A DNA stretch of 64,000 bases from Hirudinaria manillensis (taxonomy: Eukaryota > Annelida > Clitellata > Hirudinida > Hirudinidae), in NCBI GenBank assembly GCA_034509925.1, contig CM067526.1, positions 12,044,010 to 12,108,009 of the forward strand, read 5' to 3'. A program made the translations under genes and the position numbers. The notes beneath the pieces were generated by a model that searched no databases, was not told the DNA's origin, and saw only the letters and a list, made by a program, of their open reading frames with translations. Position 1 is the first letter of the stretch. Each line of letters opens with the position of its first letter. Positions 36,685 to 48,629 of this stretch are shown here, piece by piece.

Positions 36685-39203
36685 TTGAAATCAACAACTT
36701 GTTATCATTCTTAAAGTGTCCACTCTCATTGGCAGCTGTGCATTACCATACCATGCCATAACATACCATACCAAACCGTACCAAATCATATCTGCAGTAG
36801 TAATTTGCTGCGGTAAATCATTGGGGAAATGACGTGTTGCTGGTGGAAGTTGCATTTTTATGGCTTGAAGTCAAGTTCTTTTGTCACCACTTGGCTTGAG
36901 ATTAGGAGACATCTTGAGTGAGTGGGGGGTTTTAATTATTCATGAGCCTTTCACCTGACAGGGCGAGTTATGGATCTTTTGTGTCCGGCATTAAAATATC
37001 CTTGACTTCGTACGTCTCCTGGCAGTACTCGTCATCACTGTCATGCTTTCGGAGAGGCATTCATATATTTTTCTCTTGCTTTTTCACCTCTCAGGTGGTA
37101 TGGTAATCTATAAGAGTTTGATTGTTTCATAGCCCATCTCGAGTGTTTTGCAATGCTTCAAGGTGCTGGAGAAACGCTCGTATATTAAGGTGGAGATAGT
37201 CGAAACGGCTTTCTTCCCGTGCCCGGGGGAAGTTGCGTGCGAGTTCGATGGAAACAACCCCTGACCTTTAGCGGTCTCTGAGGTCGCTTTAGAGATTCGG
37301 TCGTTCATTCGGTTATTTATGTGTTTATGCCGGAGCAGGTGGTCGTGATATCGGTCCGGCTTTATTATCTGCGAATGGTTGGGGGAGTACTTTGTCTTTT
37401 CAGAGCGGCGTCACTCGTTCCGGATCTTGTGAAATTGGAGTGGATGAATTCGATGGCAGAGGACAATGATTATTCGGAGGGTTGTGTTGCGATGTTGTGT
37501 TTGATGCCCAGCGTGTGTCTTAATCCTGTTTGTTCCCTGGAGTTTCCAGTCGTGCTCGATGATCTGAGAATTTCTCGCATCGTGTTGCTCGTGCAAACTT
37601 TCGCAAACTGAAGAGAAAGTAGAAGCCTACATAGTTCTAAGTTTCCAATTGCATTTCTACTCCCGATAATTTAGTGCCTCCGCTTTTGGTGTTCATCCAG
37701 AGAGGAGGTGTTCTACGCTTTGTTATGTGCTGAGTCGGAGTAATTAGCAGATATGCGAGTTGCTCTCTGGAAGAGAATTTTCCGCGAAATTGTAACAGGT
37801 TTTGCCAATGATCGCTCACTTGCTACCAGCGAATTTCTGGCATTCTTGCTGTTCATCATGTACCAATGCACAACAGCTTCGTGTGCTCTCAGCGAGCCGG
37901 ATAAAGTGAGTGATTGTGTTACGATGCACAATCATTTACATTTACAATCAAAACAGACTGGGTCAATGTTTTGAAAATTTATTGAAATGAAGAGAGAAAA
38001 AAGTTTTCGGACAGATGTGGACAACGCAGATGGCTATGATGGTACAAAATCACATGAGTTCAAGTCGATGGCTCCGGTCGAACCATCGTTACAGATGAGT
38101 ATAGGTAACACAAAAGGTCTTCGAACTTTTTGAGTCAAAAAAATTACTTTCTTTAGACGAAACAGCAATTCGCCAGGCACTCAACAGAAATGGTAATTTG
38201 CAAGATTACAAACATTTACACGGTTGACTGCCGGGTATGAAAACATCGGCATGGCAATAAACCACGTACATTTTCTGGAAAAATTTCAATCTCGCATTTC
38301 CGACGGCTCCATCGCGTTTCTGGATGAAGCGGATTGGTTGGCGAGTCTTTAAGCTCGTTTTGAAATCGCTATTGCTCGCTTTCCGGCGATATCGCAAATC
38401 ATAAATGGTCAAATCTAGAATTGAAAGCGACCCGCTCTCGCAACAAACAAATCAAAAACAAAGATTGCGACTCCGACTTTTTTTTAAATCACCCTTTCAA
38501 TATGTTGAGCTATCGGCTAACAAAAAAAAAACCGTGAATAAAAACGAGATATGCAATCGTCTGTGTGTGGTGTTAGTGGTTGTACATTATAATTATTAAT
38601 TATTGTCACGTTCTTAGTACCAGCAGACGTAAAACATCGGCCCCGGTTCGAATGCGTTCAACATTTTTTGGTCAAGCGTAGGTTAGATGCTATCTCGCGA
38701 CCGCGATAACGATGGAGATTGCAGCCCTGGCAATTCATCACCAGGTGCCTGGCATGGCATGCCAGACGAGACTCACGATGGCCAAAGAAACAAAAAAAAA
38801 ATAATTTTCAAAAGTACAGTTTTTTTCGGAGGTGAAATTCTTAGAATTTTGCAACCGTTTCGTCAGATCAGGTTTCAGTAACTTGCTGGAGTGTAGCCAG
38901 TGAATAATAAATTTCTAATTTAGATAAAGCAACTATTTCTAGAATCCTCGCTCGGAGATGGAAATAAAGTCTCTGCATTTCGCCGATCACAATGAGAAAT
39001 TGCAACCCTTGCGTTTATTTTTAAACGAAGAGTTTTATTTATTTGTATCTCTTCAATTCACTTTTAAACATCTATCGCTCGCATCGTAGTGGCGGCAGCG
39101 GCAGCCGACGAGGGAAGCAGCAACAGAGGGGGAAAGTTTTGAAATAAAAACAGTCGATTATTCAAAAAATGTGATTTACCGATTGGACGGGAGACGGATG
39201 ACG
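36685..39203. other. Intergenic region between convergent POLD1 and the K+ channel gene
   Basis: About 2.5 kb with no recognisable gene. Reading frames up to 96 codons (for example 37321-37611) lack family similarity and are not called. TTTATT motifs near 39033-39045 could be the channel gene's polyadenylation signal on the minus strand. Confidence 0.5.
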
Positions 39204-41727
39204 TCATGAAAAGCCCGGCTTGATGCCCAATCCGAGCTGAGTTGAGCATAAAGCCTCAGAAGACTTGAAAAGACTTTCTGGTGATGGATGGAAAGGATTG
39301 AATGACGGATGGATGGAGAGATGAGACGTCGGTTCGGAAGAAGGCTGCGGTACCAACGCGCCGTTGGTGGTGGCTGGAAGATATTCTGAGGTCAGAGATG
39401 GAAATGACGTAATTGCAGCAGAAGAATGCGACAGGCAGCCCATACTTTCCTTCGATTGATTGGAAAACGTAAACGGATTTGAAATCTCGATCGATTTCGA
39501 AGGCTTGAACCACTTTGACCTCCAAGGATGAGGTATGAGGGCGTAGGGCTTCGCTGCTTCACTCGGAAGAGCTTTAGTTTCGAAGTTATCGAGCTGGTCT
39601 GCCGAAGAGCTACCCGCAGACGTCGAGGGAGGAACGGAACCAGAGGGACCTTCTTGGGGCGCGTCGGGATACTTCTCGTCAGGTCCAAGAACCTCTGTAA
39701 GGTCGATCAAGACGTGACCGACGGAGGCAGGTTGATATTTTTCGACGTTTGACTGGACGGAGGCGTCCGCCTGATCTTCGTCCTCGATATCTTTCCTCGC
39801 CGAGCGAACGAGGCGACTCCTGCGGGTTCGATGCGAGTCCAAAAGGTCGGGAGTCTTCAGGGCAGGTACCGAATGGCGCTGCTTCTTTGGCGACAAATGC
39901 GAGACTTTGGTGGAATTCGAGTTATTCTTGTTTTCAGGACTATGCCTGTTGGATGTCTGATGGTGCCTCTTGCTATGTCGAGATGTCGACGGACTGGGAA
40001 GTTTCAGCAGTGGAACTGGATTGCTCCTCTCGAAGGATCTTCCCAGTTGGCCAAGGTCGGTTGCTGCGTGATTGAGGCTCACGAGCAAGAGAGGTGGCCT
40101 GGCGTTGGTCGTGGTCACAGGAGCCGATTGAACGCTTTCGTGGTATTCGGAAGACGTTGGCGCTTCGTGTCTTTCGCTTAACAAGACTCGCTCCTCTGTG
40201 TTCACGCTGTCTCTGTCCGATGACTTAGACTCATTCGTCTGAGAACGTCGATGTTTGTCATCCTCAACGCTGTCGATGCTTCCGGAGAAAGAAGACCTAG
40301 GCAGAGGTATCGACGAAAAGTTTGGACAACTCTGGACGTGGGCGTACGTTTGATTATCCTCGTTGTCGGTTTCTCGATGGTAGAAGTAGTTGAAGTTGGA
40401 GACTATCACAGGCACCGGGAGGGCTATGGTCAGAACCCCGGCGATGGCGCAGAGCGACCCGACCAGTTTGCCCCAGGCGCTGGTCGGTCTCATGTCCCCG
40501 TACCCGACCGTCGTCATGGTTACCACGGCCCACCAGAAGGCATCCGGAATGCTATTGAACTGAGAATTGTCCGTGTCCGCTTCGGCAAAAAAGACGGCGC
40601 TGGAGAAAAGAATAACACAGATAAGTAGAAAGAATATCAAGAGGCCGAGCTCTCTCATGCTGGCCCTAATGGTTTGGCCCAGGATTTGAAGACCCTTAGA
40701 ATGTCGCGAGAGCTTGAAAATGCGAAAGACCCGAACCAGACGGATGACTCTGAGTATGGCCAAAGACATTGCCTGGTTGTTGGACTTGTGTTCGCTGACG
40801 AGCATCGTGGCCAGCGTGATGAAGTACGGTATGATGGCTATCAGGTCGATTAAGTTCATCATGTTTTTGAAGAAAAACAAGCGGTTGGGCGAAGCGAAGA
40901 AGCGAACCGTAATCTCAAAGCTGAACCAAATTATACAAGCCGTCTCTATGATGAAGAACGGTTCGGTGAAAGTCTGTAGTTCTACTTCGTCCCAAACGAA
41001 GGAATCAGATGTTGATGATAAGTTGGAAAATAGCGACGATCCGTTAGTGTTGCGGTGCTGCTTGAACTCTGGCAGCGTTTCCAGACAGAAGGTCACTATG
41101 GAGAGGAGAATGATGACGACGGAGAAGATGGCGATGATTCTAGCGGCCAGAGAGCTCTCCGGATACTCGAAGAGGAGCCAGACCTTCCTCTGCATGTGGT
41201 TCGTCGGCATAGGCTTTTCCTCCTCCTTGACGAATCCCTCTTCCTCCTTGTATCGTTCTATCGTGGCATCGCTGAGTTCGTAGAATTTTATTTCGTCCAT
41301 GAAGATGTCCAGCGGAACGTTGACCGGTCTTCTCAGTCTACCCCCGCTCTGGTAGTAATAGAGGATCGCGTCGAAACTCGGTCGATTCCTGTCGAAGAAG
41401 AATTCATTCCTGACGGGATCGAAGTGCTCGTTCCGTCTCTCCGGATTGCCGAGCAGCGTCTCCGGAAATTGATCCAGTGTCTTGAGATGGGTCTCGAAGC
41501 GCAGGCCGCTGACGTTTATGACGACCCTCTCTTTTCCGTTCGTGGTCGAGCCTTCCTCTGGAGTTGTCTGGAGTTGACTGGAGACCCAGGACGAGGTGGA
41601 CGATAACCTGTGCCTTCGCTGCTTCTTGACCTCCCTGGATCTCTGCGAACTCGTGGCAGGCTGGGGTGAGTGCTGTGAGTGTGGTACCGATTCGGACGAA
41701 GCTCCCACGTGTTTGTAGTTGAAGCTG
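39204..41727 (-). CDS. Shaker-type (Kv1) voltage-gated K+ channel, main exon
   Basis: Plasma-membrane voltage-gated K+ channel alpha subunit. One exon carries the whole functional core. The T1 tetramerisation domain starts [19 protein letters not shown] and includes [19 protein letters not shown]1 is [20 protein letters not shown], and S2 and S3 follow. S4 is [20 protein letters not shown], with Arg/Lys every third residue. The selectivity filter is [10 protein letters not shown], and S6 contains the [16 protein letters not shown] segment with the Kv1-2-4-type PVP bend. Kv1 is preferred over Kv3 because T1 and the T1-S1 linker ([12 protein letters not shown]) match Shaker. The S1-S2 loop has N-x-S/T sites. 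After S6 there is an unusually long, disordered Ser-rich tail (about 390 residues) ending LGIKPGFS, without the usual -TDV PDZ ligand. The exon begins after CAGCAG, a tandem acceptor, so the N-terminus is encoded upstream. Confidence 0.93.
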
Positions 41728-42689
41728 CTGTAATATTTTCGACAGTAAAAAGTTCATTCACGACTAAAAGAATCGCGTTAACGTCCATAATGAAATGTAG
41801 ACTTTAAATCGTTTAGTTATTCATTGACCAATAACAACCATAAAAGTATTATTTATAATAACGTTAATAAATAATTATAGCAAAAATAATTTCGTTTAGT
41901 CAAATATCGGCCAAAATTTCAGAAGTTATTCGGCGTTTTTTTTTCTATTTGCGACTTAATTGCAAATATTCTGTCATGGCATGCGATCAGCATTGATCGA
42001 TTGGGTCTCAGTTTTTGAGCCCAGATGGATTCAAGTGAATCCTGTCGGGGCTTTGTTTGTGGGTCTGAAAAAAAAAACACATCGCATTTGAATTCCACGC
42101 ATTCTACGTCTGATATTGACCGTTTCTCTCTTGTATATAGATGTAATATTGTGCTACAATAATTTAGTCACTTATTATAATATTATTACTATTATTATTA
42201 TTATTGTTGTTGACATTTTGCTAATATTATTTATGTTATTATTGTTTATTATTCGTAAATTCATCATTTAATCAAAGGCTGATCATTAAACTGGCAACAC
42301 TAATCATGAAATTACAAATTATTAATCCAATTAGTCAATCAGAACGTAAACAATCCGATTAGAGCGATATCAGACAAGACAGATAATCGTGATAATAACA
42401 ATCTCAATAATTCTTTGAAGGGGTTTTAAAGTTGTTCGTCAAAAACGGTCGGTTGGCGCGTAGGAATTTCAATCCAAATCACGACTTCTCGACACGATGA
42501 GGTCAGAGTCGGGCTTTCCAGGAGTACGTCTTAATTGCCTCGGCACTCGACGGCAGAGTTGCCGGGATGAAAAATGGTCTCGAAGATGAATGGTTATCTC
42601 GAATGGAGCAGTGATTCGCAACAGGAATTCGACCCGATCCTGATTTAGGCTTTAGGGGTAGGGGAGGGGGTATGGCCTGATCCGCTCTG

Positions 42690-42785
42690 GTCCCCGAGGG
42701 TGGTTCGAACACGATCTCCGACCATCAAGACTCATTCCAGCGTGCCGGAGCTTAAGCGCTCTTAGCTAACGACGCAGTACCGAAG
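42690..42785 (-). mobile_element. tRNA-like / SINE-like remnant
   Basis: On the minus strand GTTAGCTAAGAGCGCTTAAG resembles an A box (TTAGCTAAGAGCG). About 50 bases later GTGTTCGAACCAC matches a B box (GTTCGAACC) with a short GTG/CAC stem. A full cloverleaf cannot be folded convincingly by eye, so a decayed tRNA or tRNA-derived SINE head is more likely than a working tRNA gene. Confidence 0.4.
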
Positions 42786-43590
42786 TTACTGGAGCATGTT
42801 GTTTGGAGTGGGCTGTTTTTTTCCTTCTTTTTTTCTATATATATTTGTATTTACTTTTTTCCCTCTCTGGAAAGAAAAACTTTTTCGGCCGGAATCGACT
42901 CCAGCGGCGGCGGTGCTTTCCGGAGCGAATCCGGCATGTTCGAGACATCATTCAGCGCCACGTGATGATCGCTTGGAAAGTGGAGAATTAATTAAACTCT
43001 GATGAAATTTTCGTCTCAAGTTTTTTTTAACAACACTTTGGATTACGTCAGGAGGGAGACGAAAGAAAATTGAAGCAGACGTGCAGGAACACCGCTGCAA
43101 ATTAATCATCCGCGGAGAGGAGATTGAGGCCATCTTAAGCCGCCCCAAAGAGGTGAGCAAACGAAGGAATACTACTCCCCCAAGGGTCAGATTAGGGACA
43201 AGGGTACGCTTTCGACCATCAACTCTCAAACCCTCGGTAATCGATATCGGCTTTTCTACTGCAGCATCAACACGATCGTGATGGATGACACTGAACGTTG
43301 ATCGTGATGCGCGGTCCATGTAATTGCTGGAGATGGATGAAGTGTACATGACCGAGTGGATTGAATGAGCCTTCCATTCGATGCAATAAATAATAATAAT
43401 AATAATAATTATGATTGTTCGATTCATTCCTTGGACAGAGACGAACAACAATAATTTTATTATCAATAACAACAGTAATTTATTCATACGCATTTTAAGG
43501 GTAATTATTATAGTTGCTCAATCAATAATTTAATAATAACATGATTAATACTAATAAATTAGCAATAATTTTATCACCAGTAGTGGTGAT

Positions 43591-43663
43591 AGTATTATTA
43601 TTATCATCATCATCATCATCACCACCACCACCAGCACCACCGCCACCATCATCACCATCATCA

Positions 43664-43694
<31 letters not shown>
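43591..43694. repeat. (ATC/ACC)n and (ATT)n compound microsatellite
   Basis: CATCAT and CACCAC units run into ATT triplets. Both strands give low-complexity frames with no gene character. Confidence 0.85.
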
Positions 43695-43697
<3 letters not shown>

Positions 43698-44399
43698 GAA
43701 ATATTTCATATTTTATTTTGCACTCAAAATGGCTCCTGCAGACGATAGAATCGTACTGGAAAGAAGCACTTCCGGATGAATTTGTTCCGCTTTTAAAATT
43801 AAAACGATAAAAATATCTATTAGCGGCATAGCACCGAGACATTTATTGGCGCTGGAAGACGCGGAGCCGAGAAGGAATTATTATTATTATTATTATTATT
43901 ATTTTTTAAAAATTATTTTCTCGGCCAGGAACGATAAAAATTTATTAGACTCGATTATTATTATTATTATTATTATATTAAAATGTAATTATTATAACGT
44001 GTCTCCGATAATAAAAAGGAATCGATAAATAAACAAGTTGAAAGCGAAACATTATTCCAATAACTGTAAAATATGAGATTAAAAAAATTATAAAAAAAAA
44101 GTTGTTCGGTTTCATTTTGGATGCTGGTTGATTGAAATACTTGGGCGGAGGACCAATTTTCCATGCGGACGTTTTGCAAACTGGAAAATTGAGGGAAGGA
44201 TCGAAGGATAGGAAAAGGAATGTTAAAGATGACAACTTTTAAGAATTGATTGAATTTGATTTCGTCTTTTTTTCTCAAAATTCTTTCTATCGGCCACCTA
44301 GCGACGTGAAAGCATATTTTTCGAGATCCGAAAATACCGAGGCAGGTTTTATTGAGAGTTCACACTGTCACTGACGCATCTTTTTCTTCTCACTCGATA

Positions 44400-46175
44400 A
44401 TTCATCGTCATCGTCGTCATCATAATCATCATCATCACTCTTCTTCTTCATCATCATCATCGTCTTCATCATCACCACAATCAACTCCTCCTCTTCATCA
44501 TCGCCATCGTCATCGTCTTCATCATCTTCCTATGCTCCTTCACGCTCGTCCTTTTCTTTCGATCATTCCTCATTTCCATCTGCATCTCTCTTCATTACGG
44601 CCAATGCCCCGAGGACTTGCGCACGCACCCTTGGAGTTCCCTCCGCATTTTCCCGGCGACACCGCGCGACAGGTTCGGCCCGAGAAAGGCATGAATTGCT
44701 TCTTGATTTCATTTCGCTCTGGAAAACGTTCGACGGACGTGGAAATGAATTGGAACGATTGAAAGCGCCATAAGCTGTCAGCTCCTTTCGAAAGAAATTT
44801 CAAGTTTAGATTTTATTTGACCACCGATTGATTTCTGGTTTGTTTTTAATTTCCAAAGTAATTCAATATTATTATTTATTATTAAGAATAGATAAATTTA
44901 TTTAAGAATTTATTATTGTTATTATTATTATTTGAAAAATGTCCATTTATTTCTTCTCGTATTTATTTTGAATTTCGATGTTTTTTTAGCAATTTTTCAG
45001 GTATAATTATAAATATTTAAATTTATTTGAGAAAATATTCCTCTCTTCTCGGAAATTGTCCTCGTGCTGGAAATTGATAAAGGATCAATTCATAATTAAT
45101 ATTAAAAGGAAAAATTTTATCATCGTCATGGATGGTATCATCATAAGCTACAACATCATCATCATCATCGTCATCATCATCATCATCATCATCGTAATCG
45201 TCATCATCACCGTCATATGCTCCAATGCCAATCAAGCGATTTGTGGCAACAACAGCTGTTATTCTCTGGTCATCAACAAATAAGTCCTGATGACGATGCT
45301 CACGATGCTTATTAATAACAATTACAATTATAATATTATATTATTATCATGGTTAATATTAATAATAAATGTTATTTTTCTCACTTTTATAATTATTATC
45401 AACTCCTACGATGGTAGAAACTGACATTGCAAACTTAAAGGGGCAAGGAATTCCTGGGGTCGAATGATAGAATTTCAGAGAAATTTTCTGCTACCATTAA
45501 GAGCTCTTTTAACATTACATACGTGTCTATCATTCCACGCAGATCATCATCGTAGTCGTCGTCGTCATCATCTGCGTCATCTTCGTCATCATCATCTTCA
45601 TCGCGGCCATCAATCATTTTCTAATGGACACATCATCACCTTGAAATTGCTAGTCTGCTTCTGTTGCGGTTTCAACACACTCTTCTTCTCTTCTCCGGAT
45701 TCTCAAAAGATCCGCTACCATAATCACCACCTCCACCACAATCACCATCAACGTCATCATCATCACCACCATCAACAACATCATAATCATCATCACCGCC
45801 ACCATCATCATCATCATCAACATCGACAGCGTGGAAGCAAATATGTGCGTCTGGGAGAAATTTAGATTTCAATAAATGTTCTCGCAATAAAATCCTAGGC
45901 GTCACCGTCATCAACAGAACTAACATAATCGCATCACCACCATCATCATCGTCGTCGTCATCGTCGAGATAATCACAATCATCATCATAATCATCATCGC
46001 CGATGTTTTCCATCATCACACTTCTTGGATGTGTTGAACAAAAAGTTGTCATGCTCTCCTTATTAGAGAAACACTTCATCACCGCCGTCATCATCACCAT
46101 AATCATCATCATCATCATCACCACCATCATCATCATCATCGGAAAGTAATCAAACCATCGCCATGGCAACTAGGT
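44400..46175. repeat. Clustered imperfect (CAT/ATC)n tracts
   Basis: Successive blocks at about 44400-44530, 45145-45215, 45540-45615, 45720-45830, 45925-46000 and 46075-46140 are built from CAT/ATC/GTC triplets separated by AT-rich spacers. A related block lies at 47205-47320. Poly-His and poly-Asp frames here are not genes. Confidence 0.8.
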
Positions 46176-47892
46176 GCTGACGCTTATGAGGCAACCCTGG
46201 AACGCAGATAGCGCCAAGTGTTGCCATAGATTGGAGTAATGCTCCAGCATTTTTGCAGTTTCTATAATGATCATCATCGTCATCATCATCATCGAATGAG
46301 TTTCCTTACGTTCAACAATGGAAGCAAGCAACTCATTCAATACGCCTCTGTCCATCCACCTACCCACCCAGGGTTCCCCACAAGGGACTTCGGCGAGAAA
46401 AAAAAAACGAGCGATAAAGCAAATGGTAGCAAAAATGCCATCGAGAGTGACATAATTAGTCTCATTGCATCGCCAGCCTCCCAGAGCTGTTCCGAGGCAC
46501 ACATAGACACAAAAAAAAGAAAATGGAGCCGTCACTCCTCACTCAATCATCCCTCAGTCGAGCCGTCAATCCACCCTCGTTTGCCAATTAAAACTGAGCA
46601 CACAGGTACACGAATTGCGAGCGCTTAATGTCATCGAGTTGACGACGACGACGACGATGCGACGGATTTATCTTTCCTGGAAATCGCTATTTTCTTTCAG
46701 ACTCTGAAAGAAGTTACCAGCGACGCCATGATCCCGGAACTTTTCCACTTTCGTGGTTCGACCTTGACCCTTTACCCTTCGCCTGAAGCAGACGCCTCAG
46801 GGCACCTGCTAATCCCGACTTGTACGTCTTTCTATGGATGCCTTTTCACGGAAAAAATGCCGTTCGTTTTCGACGGATTCGTACATGAACGGATGATGAT
46901 GATGATGATGGTGGTGATGACGACAAGGTGAAAACTGACAGATGAGATTAATAAATAAATAATTTAATAAATGCTAAACTAACGATAAATTAATATAATT
47001 AAATTAAATCCTGACCAATGACAAATATGTATTTTAGTCGTAATAAGTTTGTGTCAAGTCATGGTCATAATAAGTCAGTCAGTCGTCGCCAATGTATTGA
47101 ATAATTCTCGATTTAATGTCCTTTTGCAGTCTACCTAATGTTTGCATGCCAAATATAATTCTAAAGCTGATGTGAATGCTTAAAATTATGCTCGTCAGAG
47201 AGCATCGTCATCATGACGTTCCTAATCATCATCACTATCGTCGTCGTCGTCGTTATTATCATCATCATCGTCATTATCGTAATCGTCGTCGTCATTATCA
47301 TCATTATCATCATTAGTTCTCAATTCTTCTCGAAGCAAACAACAGATGACAACCACCCTAGAGATGCAGCGACCCTAGACGCAGTTGGACGTCCCTCTCA
47401 AGATGGGATGTTTCAATGAACACACTCCAGAATCGCGTAACCAAATTACGCTCGAGAAAACAAAATAAACGGAAATCGTCTGCTCCCTCCCCAGAGAACG
47501 TTGGAAAAGCATCGAGGAAAACATTTTTAGAATCTTTGATTCGGGATTATCATCATTATTTTTTTTTTTTACTTTTATTTTTTATTTTTTGAAAAATAAA
47601 AAAATTAAATTCTAATTAAAATTAATGTCGATTGACTGTTATTTTTCGAACCACTTTCTCCAACTAATGGCCCTAATTTTCGACTCCTGTGAACGTTCTC
47701 ATGAATTTTCTGAGCTGTAAAAGCGCCAAAAATTATCACTGAGGGCATAGATCACAACCATGCAGTATGCACAAGGAACGTGTTTCACAAACGCGCGCGC
47801 ACCAAGAAGAAGGAGGAGGAAAAATAGAGCCACACGATCAAGAAAAATAATCTAATCAAAGAATTCCTTGCAGACAAACAACTTCGACAAAC

Positions 47893-48629
47893 CTGCGCGA
47901 TGCGGTTTCACTTTCGTTCGAGAATTCAAGTCCAAAAGTGACCTTCTGGAGGGGAGTGACATCGGTCTCTGAACCCCTGTGACTCGCGTCTCTGTCGTCG
48001 GCCTCCTCGTCGTAGTCGTCCTCTTCCTTTTCCAACAAAATCGGCGGAATGCGTTGCTCTATTGAATTCCTAGCGCCGGACTGACACGAACTCAGGAAGC
48101 CGCTCATGTGGTGAGATCCGAGAGACGATTGCTGGCAATTGGGATGATAATTCTGGGAGGAAAAGTCCAACATAGAGGAGCTCTTCTGGCCTTGCTGTTT
48201 TGTTGCCACCTGCGACGTTTCTCCGTCTTTGTCGCTGCTCGAAGACTCGCCTCTCTCGGAGGAATCCTTGCCTCTACTCCTGCCCAGACGCCGCGATTTT
48301 GGAATCTTTGCAGTTTCAGACTTCTGATCGTCTTCTTGAGAATTGTGGAACTGACCGAAGACGATGTTCTGAATGTCTTCCTTCAAGTGCTGAACTAGCC
48401 ATGGGATCGGAGACGATTTCTTCTCGCCACTAGCGGAACTGCCGCCGGTCGATTTGCTCTCTTTCAGAGATGAACTCGGCGAGCTGGGTCTTAAAGACGG
48501 GGATCGAGCCCTTCTGTAGGCCGCAGGGGGTACCGGGCACGCATCGACGGAGAAACTCCTTGGGGACGGTCTACCGCCGGTGGCTGCCTTTCTGAATTGT
48601 TCGAGGGCTTGCGGATCGTAAATGGGCAT
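47893..48629 (-). CDS. Probable 5' coding exon of the Kv1 gene
   Basis: Minus-strand exon starting MPIYDPQALEQFRKAATGGR, with an in-frame TGA just upstream of the ATG, and ending TCGCGCAG before GTTTGTCG. It encodes 245 residues plus two bases. Joined to the channel exon at 41727 the frame is kept (AG plus C gives Ser), which would make a channel of about 1,086 residues with a long disordered N-terminus before T1. The protein is Ser/Arg/Pro-rich with an acidic patch (EKEEDDYDEEADDRD). I recognise no domain. The link rests only on strand, order and matching phase; it could belong to another gene. Confidence 0.5.

Larger units (their letters stand above)
41728..47892 (-). other. Probable 6.2-kb intron of the Kv1 gene, rich in CAT/GAT repeats
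   Basis: No exon of a known gene is recognised. Between about 43600 and 47330 there are many imperfect (ATC/CAT)n and (GTC)n blocks, giving His-rich or Asp-rich frames that I treat as repeat artefacts. An open stretch at 42948-43493 (minus) is unexplained. A tRNA-like remnant lies at 42690-42785. Confidence 0.5.

Noticed and set aside
37321-37611. 96-codon plus-strand frame between POLD1 and Kv1
   Set aside because: No motifs, no splice context, and no similarity recognised.
38620-38670. tRNA B-box-like GGTTCGAATGC
   Set aside because: No matching T stem, no A box upstream at the right distance.
39528-41606. Plus-strand frames opposite the Kv1 exon
   Set aside because: Antisense shadows of the channel coding sequence.
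44352-46169. His-rich and Asp-rich frames on both strands
   Set aside because: They follow CAT/ATC triplet repeats exactly and lack splice or domain context.
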